Shown: positions 36,426-36,894 of the stretch, in pieces
Numbering within the stretch: position 1 is the stretch's first letter
Layout of the letters: each line of letters begins with the position of its first letter
Source of the DNA: a virus
Length of the DNA stretch: 36,894 nt
Reading direction: 5' to 3' (one strand)
Virus record (IMG/VR): IMGVR_UViG_3300028800_000209
Span: 1 to 36,894 of that record
Made by a program: the position numbers and the translations under genes
The notes under the pieces: model-generated
The model's database searches: none
The model's input: the letters and a program-made list of their open reading frames with translations, nothing else
What the model was told of the DNA's origin: nothing

Positions 36426-36502
36426 TGGAGAACGGCGCGGGGCTTGCACCCGCTAAGATCAGGTTGAGAACCTGAGCGCTCGGCTACTTTGCATTGCCGT
36501 TC
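36426..36502 (-). tRNA. tRNA-Glu (CTC)
   Basis: GAACGGC/GCCGTTC acceptor, loop TTCTCAA on TCAGG/CCTGA, T-loop TGCAAGC (G55) with D-loop AGC. CCA encoded. U73 is atypical for glutamate. Confidence 0.8.
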
Positions 36503-36505
36503 AAT

Positions 36506-36577
36506 TGGTGGACCGGTAGGGAGTTGAACCCTCGGAGCTATCTTGCAAGGATCGCCCGCAGCCCGCTGCACTGGCCC
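36506..36577 (-). tRNA. tRNA-Ala (TGC)
   Basis: GGGCCAG/CCGGTCC acceptor with a mismatch at 6, loop CTTGCAA, A73, CCA. The anticodon stem has one mismatch. Confidence 0.8.
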
Positions 36578-36581
36578 GTAT

Positions 36582-36631
36582 TGGTGGACCGTCTCGTGGC
36601 CCCTACGTCACCGCCAACATGGACGGCAGAA
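36582..36631 (-). pseudogene. Truncated tRNA-like fragment
   Basis: About 50 bases that repeat the 3' end of the neighbouring Ala tRNA (GGTCCACCA preceded by CGAGAC) but lack a 5' acceptor strand and D-arm. A CCGTC/GGCGG hairpin with a GTT-containing loop is present. Probably a partial duplicate. Confidence 0.4.
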
Positions 36632-36632
36632 T

Positions 36633-36711
36633 TGGTACCGCTACCAGGATTTGAACCTGGACCTCGCTGCTTAAGAGGCAGGACTCTGTACCGGACTTGA
36701 GTTATAGCGGT
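36633..36711 (-). tRNA. tRNA-Lys (CTT)
   Basis: ACCGCTA/TAGCGGT acceptor, loop CTCTTAA on CTGC/GCAG, T-arm CCAGG/CCTGG, D-loop with GG, A73, CCA. Confidence 0.85.
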
Positions 36712-36712
36712 A

Positions 36713-36798
36713 TGGTGCGTCGTCAAGGAATCGAACCTTGCGGATCGTTAGATAACCGGGTTACAGCCGGCGCCTTCTCCATAGAGGTCTAACAACGC
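36713..36798 (-). tRNA. tRNA-Tyr (GTA)
   Basis: GCGTTGT/ACGACGC acceptor, loop CTGTAAC on GCCGG/CCGGT, medium-long variable arm, T-arm CAAGG/CCTTG, A73, CCA. Confidence 0.85.
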
Positions 36799-36804
36799 AA
36801 TGAA

Positions 36805-36881
36805 TGGTGCCCAGTGCAAGGTGAGTGCTTGCGACCTTCGCTTTGTAGGAGCGTTGCTCTTCACGTCTGAGCTAACCGGGC
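36805..36881 (-). tRNA. tRNA-Val (TAC) with C33
   Basis: GCCCGGT/ACTGGGC acceptor, T-arm GCAAG/CTTGC, A73, CCA. Stem CGCT/AGCG closes loop CCTACAA, so C replaces U33 as in the Ile tRNA. T-loop CACTCAC. Confidence 0.75.
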
Positions 36882-36885
36882 AAAT

Positions 36886-36894
36886 TGGCGGTCC
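36886..36894 (-). tRNA. Partial tRNA at window edge
   Basis: Only the 3' end (GGACC, then G and CCA) is inside the window. It shows that the array continues to the right. Confidence 0.5.

Noticed and set aside
34156-36881. Regularly spaced repeated units suggesting a CRISPR array
   Set aside because: The units are 71-95 bases with different cores and each folds as a tRNA with encoded CCA. There are no identical repeats.

Overview
The window looks like the virion-structure half of a tailed phage genome (podovirus-like) followed by a very dense tRNA array. It carries no ribosomal, metabolic or integrase genes. Every supported gene is on the minus strand, so transcription runs from right to left. 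Genes are packed with ATGA, GTGA or TGATG stop/start overlaps. Base composition is GC-rich. The host cannot be named from sequence. Cys-framed repeats in one adhesin, which I associate with soil Acidobacteriota-type proteins, and Sec signal peptides on two virion proteins are only weak hints.

Layout in transcription order. (1) 36894-34156: 32 near-complete tRNA genes, two short tRNA-like remnants and one tRNA cut by the window edge, separated by only 1-7 bases. They cover 18 amino acids, with blocks of four serine and three threonine tRNAs. (2) 34118-31856: large terminase, a possible 30-residue membrane peptide and two small unknown proteins. (3) 31868-25773: P22-like portal, several small proteins, a GroES-like protein, a scaffold-like coiled-coil protein and two unknowns, ending at an intrinsic terminator. 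(4) 25693-22986: an insulated capsid cassette with its own TTGACA promoter and structured leader (a decoration-like protein, major capsid candidate, a small virion protein and a basic low-complexity protein), closed by a second intrinsic terminator. (5) 22974-15656: head-completion and tail proteins, including a P22 gp4-like factor, an adaptor and a P22 gp10-like nozzle. (6) 15659-6149: candidate ejected proteins, namely a 931-residue fusion of ADP-ribosyltransferase, zeta-type kinase and Nudix domains, a GNAT acetyltransferase, a 1294-residue protein with an S74-like motif and a 783-residue protein. (7) 6152-1: small beta-rich proteins and tail spikes. A second copy of the promoter and leader lies here at 4896-5030.

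How it fits together: terminase and portal package DNA into a capsid built from a separately boosted cassette. The adaptor, gp4-like and gp10-like proteins close the neck. The large interior proteins are probably injected with the genome, carrying enzymes that could modify host targets early. The tail-spike genes handle surface recognition. The most notable signals are the duplicated promoter/leader with a Shine-Dalgarno-sequestering hairpin and a conserved two-codon mini-ORF, the ART-kinase-Nudix protein, and the odd tRNA set (leucine anticodons on short-variable-arm tRNAs, a long-arm tRNA with a UAU loop, and D-loop/T-loop co-variation).

There is no stretch longer than 300 bases without a gene or RNA. 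Function calls rest on motif recognition by eye. No database search or folding program was run.
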